From contig DAOVTC010000035.1 of the NCBI GenBank assembly GCA_030633285.1, forward strand, positions 1 to 8,591: a stretch of DNA of 8,591 nt, given 5' to 3'. The position numbers and the translations under genes are program-made. Of the stretch, positions 1 through 7,253 are shown piece after piece. The DNA is from Flavobacteriaceae bacterium. GTDB taxonomy: Bacteria; Bacteroidota; Bacteroidia; Flavobacteriales; Flavobacteriaceae. A model generated the notes under the pieces. It ran no database searches, was not told where the DNA came from, and saw only the letters and a list, made by a program, of their open reading frames with translations. The number at the start of each line of letters is the position of its first letter. Position 1 is the stretch's first letter.

Positions 1-414
1 ACAAAAATTGGTGCTTTTTTAGATTGTAGATTATTACCCTTAACTAATGAAGTTAATTTTTTAAATGAAATTAAAAAAAGATTAAAAAATGATTCAATTA
101 AAATAACTGTTGTTGAAAATATGCCGAAGACTAATCCTTCAATCACAAATAATGTTTATTATAAGAATTTATCTAAAGCTATAGAGGAAAAATATCCAAC
201 TTCAAAAGTAATGCCTATAATGCTTCCAAACATTAATGATTTAGGTGCTTTTAGAGCTAAAGGAATCCCTGCTTATGCAAGTATACCTGTTTACCTTAGC
301 CGAGACCAAGTTGAAGGTATTCATAATAAAAATGAATCTATTTCAATTTCATCTCTTTATGATGGAGCTGAAGTTTATTTCGATTTTTTAATCAAAGTAG
401 AAAGTGACAAATAA
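1..414 (+). CDS. M20-family metallopeptidase, C-terminal part (5' truncated by window edge)
   Basis: The frame is open from base 1 and ends in TAA at 412-414, so 137 C-terminal residues are visible. The true start lies outside the window; the ATG at 121 is internal. M20 enzymes are zinc-dependent amino- or carboxypeptidases and deacylases with a catalytic domain and an inserted dimerisation domain. The segment opens with DCRLLP, matching the conserved D-x-R-x-x-P strand of the dimerisation domain. It then has NDLGAFRAKGIPAY, where the family carries its substrate-binding segment. It ends with GIHNKNESI, the counterpart of the family's HGxNE(R/S)I motif, whose His is a metal ligand. The other ligands are upstream and unseen, so the substrate cannot be named. 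A signal peptide cannot be judged. The gene converges on rny, separated by a shared hairpin terminator. Confidence 0.85.
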   Translation, partial: TKIGAFLDCRLLPLTNEVNFLNEIKKRLKNDSIKITVVENMPKTNPSITNNVYYKNLSKAIEEKYPTSKVMPIMLPNINDLGAFRAKGIPAYASIPVYLSRDQVEGIHNKNESISISSLYDGAEVYFDFLIKVESDK

Positions 415-444
415 AAAAGCACGAAAATTAATTCCGTGCTTTTT
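414..444. terminator. Bidirectional intrinsic terminator between convergent genes
   Basis: A perfect 10-bp inverted repeat (AAAAAGCACG at 414-423, CGTGCTTTTT at 435-444) encloses an 11-nt loop. A GC-containing core flanked by an A-run on one side and a T-run on the other gives a hairpin plus U-tract on both strands. It overlaps the last base of the peptidase stop codon (+) and lies 19 bp beyond the rny stop codon (-), so it can end both transcripts. Confidence 0.85.
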
Positions 445-463
445 ATTCAATATACTTTTAAAC

Positions 464-2032
464 TTACTTAGCTATATTTACCACTCTGGTTTCTCTAATA
501 ACAGTAACTCTAACTTGACCAGGATAAGTCATGTCATTTTGTATTTTTTGAGTAATGCTAAAAGATAATTCTGCAGCTTTTGCGTCATCAACTTTTTCAC
601 TTTCAACAATAACTCTTAATTCTCTACCTGCCTGAATTGCATAAGCTTTTTGAACACCACTAAATCCAAATGCTACATCTTCCAATTCTTTTAAGCGTTG
701 TATATATGAATCTATTACTTGTCTGCGAGCTCCTGGTCTAGCTCCTGAAATAGCATCACATACTTGAATTATTGGTGCGTATAATGATTTCATTTCAATT
801 TCATCATGATGGGCACCAATTGCATTACACACATCTGGTTTTTCACCATATTTTTCTGCCCACTGCATCCCTAAAAGAGCATGAGGAAGTTCGGCATCTG
901 TATCCGGAACTTTTCCAATATCATGTAATAATCCAGCTCGTTTAGCAATTTTAGGATTCAATCCTAATTCAGTTGCCATAATTGAACATAAATTTGCAAC
1001 TTCACGAGAGTGTTGTAATAAATTTTGACCATATGAAGATCTATATTTCATTCTACCAACAGTTTTTATCAATTCAGGATGCAAACCATGTATACCTAGA
1101 TCTATAACCGTTCGTTTTCCAACTTCAATTATTTCTTGATTTAATTCTTTGGAAGTTTTAGCAACTATTTCTTCTATACGTGCCGGGTGAATTCTACCAT
1201 CAGTAACCAATTTATGTAATGATAATCGTGCAATTTCACGCCGTACAGGATCAAAACATGATAAAATAATAGCTTCAGGCGTGTCATCAACGATAATTTC
1301 AACACCGGTAGTTGATTCTATTGCACGAATATTTCTACCTTCTCTACCAATAATTCTTCCTTTAACGTCATCATTTTCTAAATTGAAAACCGAAACACAA
1401 TTGTCAATTGTTTGCTCCACTCCTATACGTTGAATAGTGTTTAAAACAATCTTTTTAGCTTCTTGCTGAGCAGTTAGTTTTGCTTCTTCCAAAGTGCTTT
1501 GTATGAACGACATTGCATCAGATTTAGCCTCTTCCTTTAAAGTCTCAACCAATTCTTTTTTTGCATCTACAGCCGAATAACCCGATATAGTTTCTAGTTG
1601 AAGAACTTGATTTTTATGCAATTTATCAACTTCAACTTTTTTCTTATCTAAATATTCTAAACGATAATTGAAGTCTTTTTCTTTATCTTCTATAGATTTA
1701 TTAAGCTTTTTATTCTTATCTAATTCTTGTGAAACACGCGATTCTTTATCGCGTATTCTTTTTTCTGATTCATTGATCTTTTTTTCACGTGAAAAAATAA
1801 CTTTTTCATGCTCAGATTTTAATTCAATAAATTTTTCTTTAGCCTGAAAAATTTTGTCTTTTTTAATTCCTTCTGCATCAATTTTAGCTTCTTTCAAAAT
1901 AGTTGAAGCTTGTTTACTTACATTTTTTAATGTTGATGATGCTTTATTTTTTTCTAAGACTTTGGCTATGATATAACCTAAAATCAAAGCTACTATTGCT
2001 ATTGTTATCGCTGTTGCTACTGTTGCTGTCAT
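464..2032 (-). CDS. rny: Ribonuclease Y
   Basis: Membrane-anchored endoribonuclease that starts decay and processing of mRNAs at single-stranded sites. The 522-residue product is the usual family length. In order it shows an N-terminal membrane segment (about residues 4-24), a long charged coiled coil (about 28-200), a KH RNA-binding domain with the GxxG loop in [12 protein letters not shown] (225-236), and an HD phosphohydrolase domain. Visible HD metal ligands are His341 in LLQHSREV, His370-Asp371 in LLHDIGK, and the AHHDE motif (407-411). The conserved C-terminal part ends [15 protein letters not shown]. The ATG at 2032 places the membrane segment at the extreme N terminus, as expected. 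No Shine-Dalgarno is seen; upstream is A/T-rich. The start codon lies only 10 bp past the T-tract ending the upstream RNA, so transcription must come by read-through or from a promoter inside that RNA gene. Confidence 0.97.
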   Translation of the reverse strand: MTATVATAITIAIVALILGYIIAKVLEKNKASSTLKNVSKQASTILKEAKIDAEGIKKDKIFQAKEKFIELKSEHEKVIFSREKKINESEKRIRDKESRVSQELDKNKKLNKSIEDKEKDFNYRLEYLDKKKVEVDKLHKNQVLQLETISGYSAVDAKKELVETLKEEAKSDAMSFIQSTLEEAKLTAQQEAKKIVLNTIQRIGVEQTIDNCVSVFNLENDDVKGRIIGREGRNIRAIESTTGVEIIVDDTPEAIILSCFDPVRREIARLSLHKLVTDGRIHPARIEEIVAKTSKELNQEIIEVGKRTVIDLGIHGLHPELIKTVGRMKYRSSYGQNLLQHSREVANLCSIMATELGLNPKIAKRAGLLHDIGKVPDTDAELPHALLGMQWAEKYGEKPDVCNAIGAHHDEIEMKSLYAPIIQVCDAISGARPGARRQVIDSYIQRLKELEDVAFGFSGVQKAYAIQAGRELRVIVESEKVDDAKAAELSFSITQKIQNDMTYPGQVRVTVIRETRVVNIAK

Positions 2033-2042
2033 ATTTATAAAT

Positions 2043-2057
2043 AAAAAAAGCCTACAT
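2043..2057 (-). terminator. Terminator of the 6S-like RNA (3' arm of closing stem plus T-tract)
   Basis: On the minus strand ATGTAGGC (2057-2050) is followed by seven T (2049-2043). Its partner arm is the RNA's own 5' end (2225-2218), so termination relies on long-range pairing. A second GCCTA in the middle of the RNA (2151-2147 region) could pair with TAGGC as a weaker alternative. It lies 10 bp before the rny start codon, so its efficiency would affect rny expression. Confidence 0.6.
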
Positions 2058-2226
2058 CAGAAACGGTTTTGTAAACTCCTTGTAAACAAGTTTAGGATTA
2101 ACTTATTGGTCAAGTATCCAATTTTAAAATGAATAAATCATTTAATTAGGCTCGCTTTCGCAATAAAAACTCATCCTTTTTAATTCGATAGTGTTGAGTT
2201 TATTAAACAAATAACTAATGTAGGCA
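2043..2226 (-). ncRNA. ssrS: Structured RNA, probable 6S RNA (6S-Flavo type)
   Basis: The 218-bp gap between zapA and rny has no credible ORF but encodes a compact minus-strand RNA of about 180 nt. Its ends pair perfectly over 8 bp (2218-2225 with 2050-2057), directly followed by seven T (2049-2043), so the closing stem doubles as terminator. A second 7-bp helix (2196-2202 with 2072-2078) leaves a nearly symmetric 15/14-nt internal bubble, the layout of 6S RNA mimicking an open promoter. Inner hairpins include a GAAA tetraloop (2163-2152), a 6-bp hairpin (2143-2127), and an 8-bp hairpin with a two-base bulge (2119-2095). 6S RNA binds the housekeeping RNA polymerase holoenzyme and damps transcription. 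Position next to zapA is also typical of 6S genes in other phyla. That a structured RNA exists is well supported; the 6S identity is inferred from architecture and synteny. Confidence 0.65.
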
Positions 2227-2250
2227 GTAATTGTTTTAATTTTAAAGAAC

Positions 2251-2544
2251 TTATACTAAATGAGAATCTAATAATTCATTAATTTCTCGTAATTTATTTT
2301 CTACTTTTTCGGTATCCAATTCATCATGGACACTTCGTACTTCATGCTGAGATGCAAATTGTAGAGCGCACATTGCTAAAACATCTTGCTTATCTCTTAC
2401 TTCATAATTTTGTTCGAACTTTTTTATAAGTTCATTTATTTTTTTAACCGCTTTTCTTACACCTTCTTCTTCTCCTTCTCCTTTGATGGTTAACGGATAA
2501 ACTCGATCTCCAATGGTTACTTTTATTTTTAGATTTTCGTTCAT
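2251..2544 (-). CDS. zapA: Cell division protein ZapA
   Basis: A small cytoplasmic protein that binds FtsZ and promotes bundling of its filaments at the division ring, usually as a dimer or tetramer. The 97-residue length and layout fit the family. The N-terminal strand-rich domain (about 1-30) contains IKVTIGDRVYPLTIKGEGEE, resembling the family's xVxIxGxxYxL signature. An amphipathic helix region follows (RKAVKKINELIKKFEQNY), then the conserved DVLAMCALQFASQ segment (about 54-66), then a C-terminal coiled coil (about 70-95) used for oligomerisation. The ATG at 2544 is the natural start, 8 bp after the stop codon of the upstream coiled-coil gene. The two are therefore almost surely co-transcribed and perhaps translationally coupled. 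Its stop codon lies about 25 bp before the 5' end of the 6S-like RNA. Confidence 0.93.
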   Translation of the reverse strand: MNENLKIKVTIGDRVYPLTIKGEGEEEGVRKAVKKINELIKKFEQNYEVRDKQDVLAMCALQFASQHEVRSVHDELDTEKVENKLREINELLDSHLV

Positions 2545-2552
2545 CCTTTATT

Positions 2553-2843
2553 CTAATCACTTAATTGAACTATACATTTGTCAATTTCGCGAATCAATGT
2601 ATTAATTTTGAGTTTGGTCAAATGTTTATCTTCTTTGCTGCCTACAATTGCATTTGCAATTTTTAACGATTCATGGTTTTGTTCTAAATCATTAATTAAT
2701 TGATGTTGTTGTAATAGTTGCTGTTCTAATTCACTTTTCTTTTGTAATAATTGCTTGTTATCACGTTGCAAGTCATTGTGTTTTTGCAACAATTTTGTCA
2801 GTTTATTATCCAGCGAGTTTACTATTTCATATAAATTACTCAT
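2553..2843 (-). CDS. ZapB-like coiled-coil protein (putative cell division factor)
   Basis: A 96-residue, almost wholly helical protein: residues about 5-60 are a Leu/Gln/Lys-rich coiled coil with heptad-spaced leucines, followed by a conserved-looking tail KLKINTLIREIDKCIVQL. There is no signal peptide or membrane segment, so it should be cytoplasmic. Small coiled-coil proteins of this kind precede zapA widely in Bacteroidota. Size, coiled coil and tight linkage to zapA suggest a ZapB-like role at the division ring, but sequence similarity of coiled coils is weak evidence and function is inferred mostly from context. I chose the ATG at 2843; a TTG one codon upstream (2846) is in frame but adds nothing. 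A strong TTG-N20-TAAATTTG promoter lies just upstream, making this the first gene of the zapB-zapA-(6S)-rny block. Confidence 0.8.
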   Translation of the reverse strand: MSNLYEIVNSLDNKLTKLLQKHNDLQRDNKQLLQKKSELEQQLLQQHQLINDLEQNHESLKIANAIVGSKEDKHLTKLKINTLIREIDKCIVQLSD

Positions 2844-2869
2844 CAATTCAAAGAATCAAACAATTTCAA

Positions 2870-2900
2870 CAAATTTAGTATTCCTAATACAATTAAACAA
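2870..2900 (-). promoter_or_regulatory. Bacteroidota-type promoter of the zapB-like/zapA operon
   Basis: On the minus strand, TTG (2900-2898) is followed after 20 bp by TAAATTTG (2877-2870), a perfect match to the TAnnTTTG -7 element with a suitably spaced -33 TTG, as used by the Bacteroidota primary sigma factor. The start of transcription would fall near 2863, giving a leader of about 20 nt before the ATG at 2843. Confidence 0.7.
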
Positions 2901-2969
2901 CTATTTTAATATAATTAAATTAAAAAATATTCAAATAATTGAATAATAACTATTTAAAATATACGTTTT

Positions 2970-2997
2970 TTTGTGTCATATCTTATTGCTAATTTAG
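2970..2997 (+). promoter_or_regulatory. Putative promoter of the M23 peptidase gene
   Basis: TTTG at 2970-2973 and, 16 bp later, TAATTTAG at 2990-2997, one mismatch from the TAnnTTTG -7 consensus. Transcription would begin around 3002-3005, at or within a few bases of the ATG at 3005, so the mRNA would be leaderless or nearly so. It is the only reasonable candidate in the 161-bp divergent gap (2844-3004), which otherwise is plain A/T-rich sequence. The spacing is shorter than ideal. Confidence 0.45.
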
Positions 2998-3004
2998 CAA
3001 AATT

Positions 3005-4702
3005 ATGAGTAAAAAACTTATTTTAATTATCTTTTTAAACTTTGTTGGTTTTCTTTATTCACAAAGTAAATATCCAAAAGATTATTTTATAAATCCTATG
3101 GATATACCCTTAGTCTTATCAGGCACTTTTGGTGAATTGCGGTCAAATCATTTTCATGCAGGCCTTGATATTAAAACCCAACAGCGTGAAGGTCTAAATA
3201 TTTTTGCTTCAGCTGAAGGGTATGTTTCAAGAATTAATGTTTCACTTTGGGGATATGGAAATGCAATTTATATCACTCACCCCAATGGATATACGACCGT
3301 TTATGGGCATTTAAAGAAATTTTCACCTAAAATTGAGAAATATGTAAAAAAGCATCAATATGAAAAAGAAAGTTTTACTATAAGGTTATATCCAAAATCA
3401 AATGAATTAATAATTACTAAGGGAGAAATTATTGCACTTAGTGGAAATTCAGGTAGTTCAGGTGGTCCACATTTACACTATGAAATAAGAGATATAAAGT
3501 CAAATATTCTAAATCCGATGTTATTTGGTATTAAAATTCCAGATCATAAAAAACCTACAATTCAAACAGCTTTTGCGTATTCAAAGAATGATACTTCTCA
3601 AGTGAATAAATCTAACAAACTTGTCAATATCGCTTTAAAACATCAACCAAATGGTGATTTGTTAGCTAGTACTATTTATGCTTATGGAAAAATTGGTATT
3701 GGAATAAATGCTTATGACAGATTAGATGGTGCTTTAAATCATAATGGATTATATGATTTAGAAATACAAGTTAATGGAAAAAAAATATTTCAATTTACTT
3801 TGGATAAATTTTCGTTTAGTGAATCGAGATATATAAACTCATATATTGATTATGAAAGATTTGCAAAATTAAAACAGCGTGTTCAAAAATGTTTTATTGA
3901 TCATCCTGAAAATAAATTAAGCTTATATAAAACCATAATAGATGAAGGGTATTTTACGGTTAAAGATAGTTTAGATTATAAAGTAACACTACTTGCAAAA
4001 GATTTTGTAGGAAATCAAACAAAACTAATTATTCCAATTAAAGGAAAAAAAGATACAATATTAGTGTATAAAAAAATTAAAAAAACACCTTACTACTTCA
4101 AAGCAAATCAAAAAAACAGCATAAATGACAGTCTTATACATGCTTATTTTCCAAAAAATATTTTTTATGAAGATTTTTATTTTGATTATTCTTATACAAA
4201 TGGTGTAGCAAAATTGCATAATAGCTCGGTACCTGTTCAAAATTATTTTAACATATCCTTTGATGTATCGAAATACTCTCATGATGAAATCAAACAGATG
4301 TATATTGCCAAAAAGAATAAATATGGAAAATTGAATTATTTAAAAACTCGATTTAAAGATGGTCAATTAAAAACATCAAGTAAAAGTTTAGGCGAATTTA
4401 CATTAGCTACTGATAATGATTATCCAAAAATTTCTCCAAAAAATTTTAAAGAAAACCAATGGCTAACTAAAAATAGATATTTACAAGTAAAAATATTTGA
4501 TAGAGGCTCTGGTATTAAAACATTTAGAGGAGAAATTGACGGTGAATGGATTCTAATGAAATTCAATCCCAAAAGAGGAACTCTTACTTATGATTTTAGT
4601 GACAAAATTTTAAATGGTACATCTCATACTTTAAAAATAATTGTTACTGATAATGTAAATAATTCTACTACATTTACAAGTACATTTAACAGAAAAGATT
4701 AA
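3005..4702 (+). CDS. Exported M23-family (LytM-like) metallopeptidase
   Basis: A 565-residue protein predicted to be an exported zinc endopeptidase acting on peptidoglycan cross-links. The N terminus (KKLILIIFLNFVGFLYSQ, about 3-20) is a signal peptide with probable cleavage near YSQ-S. The LytM domain spans about residues 35-175 and keeps the zinc/catalytic set: HAGLD (His51, Asp55), YGHL (His102) and PHLHYE (His156, His158). A roughly 30-residue insertion (about 108-138) sits after YGHL, where compact M23 domains pass straight to the KGQxIG-like segment, here TKGEIIALSGNSGSSGG. The C-terminal two thirds (about 180-565) have no catalytic motifs. They look strand-rich, ending in an Ig-like segment (about 485-562), perhaps for binding or localisation. 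Divergent from the zapB-like gene and 13 bp upstream of a TonB receptor gene, with which it is probably co-transcribed. All active-site residues are present, so it is likely active. Confidence 0.92.
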   Translation: MSKKLILIIFLNFVGFLYSQSKYPKDYFINPMDIPLVLSGTFGELRSNHFHAGLDIKTQQREGLNIFASAEGYVSRINVSLWGYGNAIYITHPNGYTTVYGHLKKFSPKIEKYVKKHQYEKESFTIRLYPKSNELIITKGEIIALSGNSGSSGGPHLHYEIRDIKSNILNPMLFGIKIPDHKKPTIQTAFAYSKNDTSQVNKSNKLVNIALKHQPNGDLLASTIYAYGKIGIGINAYDRLDGALNHNGLYDLEIQVNGKKIFQFTLDKFSFSESRYINSYIDYERFAKLKQRVQKCFIDHPENKLSLYKTIIDEGYFTVKDSLDYKVTLLAKDFVGNQTKLIIPIKGKKDTILVYKKIKKTPYYFKANQKNSINDSLIHAYFPKNIFYEDFYFDYSYTNGVAKLHNSSVPVQNYFNISFDVSKYSHDEIKQMYIAKKNKYGKLNYLKTRFKDGQLKTSSKSLGEFTLATDNDYPKISPKNFKENQWLTKNRYLQVKIFDRGSGIKTFRGEIDGEWILMKFNPKRGTLTYDFSDKILNGTSHTLKIIVTDNVNNSTTFTSTFNRKD

Positions 4703-4715
4703 ACCATATATTCCT

Positions 4716-7172
4716 TTGAAAGCAAATTTAATTTTTCTATTTTACTTCATAATTTTTACAAGTTTGGCTACAGCACAAACAGCTACTATTAAAGGTAAAG
4801 TATTTGATACTGAAGGAAATCCCATCGAAAATGTATCTATTAGCTTTGAAAATAAAGGAACTACAACAAACTCACAAGGTGAATATAGTTTAAATATCCC
4901 TTCGGATAAAGTAATCAATATCATTTTTAGTCATATTTCTTATAAAAATTATACCAAAAGAATAAGAATATCCAATAAAAAAACTTTAAACTTTTCACCA
5001 AAACTTCAAATAAAAAATGAAGAAATTGAAGAAGTTGTTTTGATTAATGAAAAAAAGAATGCTGAAGGAATCACAACAGTAAAAACTGAAATCACAAAAA
5101 ATTTACCTAGTGTAAATAGTGGTATCGAAGGAGTGTTGAAGACATTACCAGGAGTAAGTTTCAATAACGAGTTAAGTACTCAATATAATGTTAGAGGTGG
5201 CAGTTTTGAAGAAAACTTAGTATATGTAAACGGTATTGAAGTTTACCGTCCTTTTTTAATTCGCTCAGGTCAACAAGAAGGTTTAAGTTTTGTAAACCCT
5301 AATTTAACACAAAATATTGATTTTTCTGCTGGTGGGTTTCAAGCTAAATATGGTGATAAATTATCTTCTGTTTTAGATATTACATATAGAAAACCAACGC
5401 GATTTGGAGTTACAATCGAAGCCAGCTTACTAGGCGCTTCAGCTACTATTGAAGGAATTTCTGAAAACAAAAAGTTTAATGCAATTATTGGTGCAAGGTA
5501 TTACAACAATAGCTTAATTGTTAACAGTAAAGATATCAATTCAAATTACGATCCGAATTTTACCGATATTCAAACCTATTTATCATATAAGATCAGCAAT
5601 AAATTTACAATAGATTTTTTAGGCAGTTATGCCTTAAATAATTATAACTTCACCCCTATTTCACAACAAACAAACTTTGGAACAATCATTAACCCCATGG
5701 CTTTGGTTGTGAATTATAAAGGAAGAGAAGAAGATCGTTACAAAACTATTTTTGGAGCAGTTAGTGGAATTTATAAAGCAAATGATGATCTCACTTTGAC
5801 TCTTACTACTTCAACCTATAATACTCAAGAACAGGAGTATTATGACATCTTAGCTTTTTATGGCATTGGAGAAGTTAATGCTGATTTTGGTTCAGATAAT
5901 TTTGGAGATATAAATTTTGTTCAAGCAATAGGTTCTCAATTAGATCATGCTCGAAATAATTTAGAAGCACAAATAAGTAATATAAATTTAAAAGCAACAT
6001 ATAGAAAAAACACCAATCTTTTTGAAATTGGTGTAAAATACCAATATGAAAATATTAAAGATCGTATTATTGAGTGGCAAGTTATTGATTCGGCAGGTTT
6101 TTCTTTAAGGCCTCCTTATTTATTACCAAATAATGATGAACCTTATACGACTTACGCTACACCAATAGTTCCATATCAAAATATAAGAGCTACTAATAAT
6201 GTAAAAATTAATCGTTTATCAGGATTCGCCCAATGGAGTAAAAAGTCATATCTAAATGACCATATAGTTTGGTATAATCTCGGAGTAAGAACTCAATATT
6301 GGGACATTAGTGGTGAAAATATTGATTCTAAAAACCATATAGTTGTGAGTCCAAGAGCCCAATTTGCAATCAAGCCGAATTGGAAAAAAGATATGTTGTT
6401 TAGAATTTCAGGTGGCTATTATCATCAACCCCCTTTTTACAGAGAACTACGTGATTCATTGGGTATTGTACATCCTGAAGTTAAAGCTCAAAAATCAATA
6501 CATCTTGTAATTGGAAATGATTATAGTTTTAAAATGTGGAACAGACCATTTAAATTAGTTACTGAAGCATACTATAAAAAATTAACAAATGTCAATCCGT
6601 TTACTATCAATAATGTTAAAATTAGATATAGTGCAGATAATAATGCAATAGCTTATGCTACTGGATTTGATATTCGCTTAAATGGTGAATTTGTTCCCGG
6701 TACAGAATCATGGTTTAGTTTAGGTTATTTACTGACTAAAGAAAATATTGATGACAGAGGGTATATTTCACGACCAACTGACCAACGATTAAAATTTGCA
6801 ATATTGTTTCAAGATTATGTTCCTACAATTCCTAGTTTGAAAATGTATTTGAATTTGGTTTATAATACTGGAGTTCCTGGAGGATCTCCATCTTATGCCG
6901 ATCCATATTTATATCAAAACAGGTTAAAGGATTATTTTAGATCTGATATAGGAATTTCATATGTATTTGTTGATAATAAAAATCCTGCTAAACAAAAATG
7001 GCAAAAGAAATTTAAAGAATTATCTGCTGGAATTGAATTATTTAACATGTTTGATGTACAAAATACTATCACCAATACATGGGTTAAAGATGTATCATCA
7101 AATAGATCTGTTGCAATTCCAAATTATCTAAGTGGCAGAGTTTTGAATGTAAAAATAGCAATGAAATTTTAA
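4716..7172 (+). CDS. TonB-dependent outer-membrane receptor with CarboxypepD_reg-like N-terminal domain
   Basis: An 818-residue outer-membrane active transporter powered by TonB-ExbBD. It shows a signal peptide (1-20, cleavage near ATA-Q), then a carboxypeptidase-regulatory-like beta-sandwich (about 22-105: TIKGKVFDTEGNPIENVSIS, SQGEYSLNIP), as in many Bacteroidota receptors. The plug domain (about 115-227) contains LKTLPGV and the conserved YNVRGGSFEENLVYVNGIEVY stretch at 157-177. A long beta-barrel follows, ending in NVKIAMKF with the terminal Phe expected for barrel insertion. The start is TTG at 4716: no ATG exists between the previous stop and the signal peptide, and this codon gives a proper lysine-containing n-region. 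It lacks a SusD-type partner, so a SusCD glycan system is not indicated. The substrate cannot be read from the sequence. The upstream M23 gene ends 13 bp before it, so the two probably form an operon. Confidence 0.92.
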   Translation: MKANLIFLFYFIIFTSLATAQTATIKGKVFDTEGNPIENVSISFENKGTTTNSQGEYSLNIPSDKVINIIFSHISYKNYTKRIRISNKKTLNFSPKLQIKNEEIEEVVLINEKKNAEGITTVKTEITKNLPSVNSGIEGVLKTLPGVSFNNELSTQYNVRGGSFEENLVYVNGIEVYRPFLIRSGQQEGLSFVNPNLTQNIDFSAGGFQAKYGDKLSSVLDITYRKPTRFGVTIEASLLGASATIEGISENKKFNAIIGARYYNNSLIVNSKDINSNYDPNFTDIQTYLSYKISNKFTIDFLGSYALNNYNFTPISQQTNFGTIINPMALVVNYKGREEDRYKTIFGAVSGIYKANDDLTLTLTTSTYNTQEQEYYDILAFYGIGEVNADFGSDNFGDINFVQAIGSQLDHARNNLEAQISNINLKATYRKNTNLFEIGVKYQYENIKDRIIEWQVIDSAGFSLRPPYLLPNNDEPYTTYATPIVPYQNIRATNNVKINRLSGFAQWSKKSYLNDHIVWYNLGVRTQYWDISGENIDSKNHIVVSPRAQFAIKPNWKKDMLFRISGGYYHQPPFYRELRDSLGIVHPEVKAQKSIHLVIGNDYSFKMWNRPFKLVTEAYYKKLTNVNPFTINNVKIRYSADNNAIAYATGFDIRLNGEFVPGTESWFSLGYLLTKENIDDRGYISRPTDQRLKFAILFQDYVPTIPSLKMYLNLVYNTGVPGGSPSYADPYLYQNRLKDYFRSDIGISYVFVDNKNPAKQKWQKKFKELSAGIELFNMFDVQNTITNTWVKDVSSNRSVAIPNYLSGRVLNVKIAMKF

Positions 7173-7203
7173 CTAAATATTAAATTTTATAACCGTTATT
7201 CCA

Positions 7204-7232
7204 TTGATATTTTAAACCTTTTTTTAATTTAG
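7204..7232 (+). promoter_or_regulatory. Putative promoter of the ECF sigma factor cassette
   Basis: TTG at 7204-7206 and, 18 bp later, TAATTTAG at 7225-7232, the same one-mismatch -7 variant seen before the M23 gene. Transcription would begin near 7239. It lies in the 81-bp gap after the TonB receptor gene, which shows no convincing terminator hairpin, so read-through from the receptor is also possible. Confidence 0.4.
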
Positions 7233-7253
7233 TAGTCATAAAAGGAAAAATTA

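Noticed and set aside
2755..2946. 63-aa plus-strand open frame opposite the zapB-like gene
   Set aside because: It is antisense to a well-supported coiled-coil gene and runs into the divergent promoter region; composition is low-complexity with no recognisable domain.
2844..3004. Additional small gene or RNA in the divergent gap
   Set aside because: Apart from the two promoter candidates the sequence is A/T-rich without a hairpin-plus-T-tract or a plausible start and frame.
4061..4282. 73-aa minus-strand open frame inside the M23 gene
   Set aside because: Shadow of the long, clearly coding M23 frame; its Ile/Phe-rich product reflects reverse reading of A/T-rich codons.
4742..4924. 60-aa minus-strand open frame inside the TonB receptor gene
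   Set aside because: Antisense to the signal peptide and CarboxypepD_reg-like domain, with no independent support.
4716..7172. SusC of a glycan-utilisation locus
   Set aside because: There is no SusD gene on either side, and at 818 residues the receptor is shorter than typical SusC proteins.
7173..7224. Terminator after the TonB receptor gene
   Set aside because: AAATAT/ATATTT can pair only over a large loop, and the T-run at 7219-7225 has no GC-rich stem before it; too weak to call.
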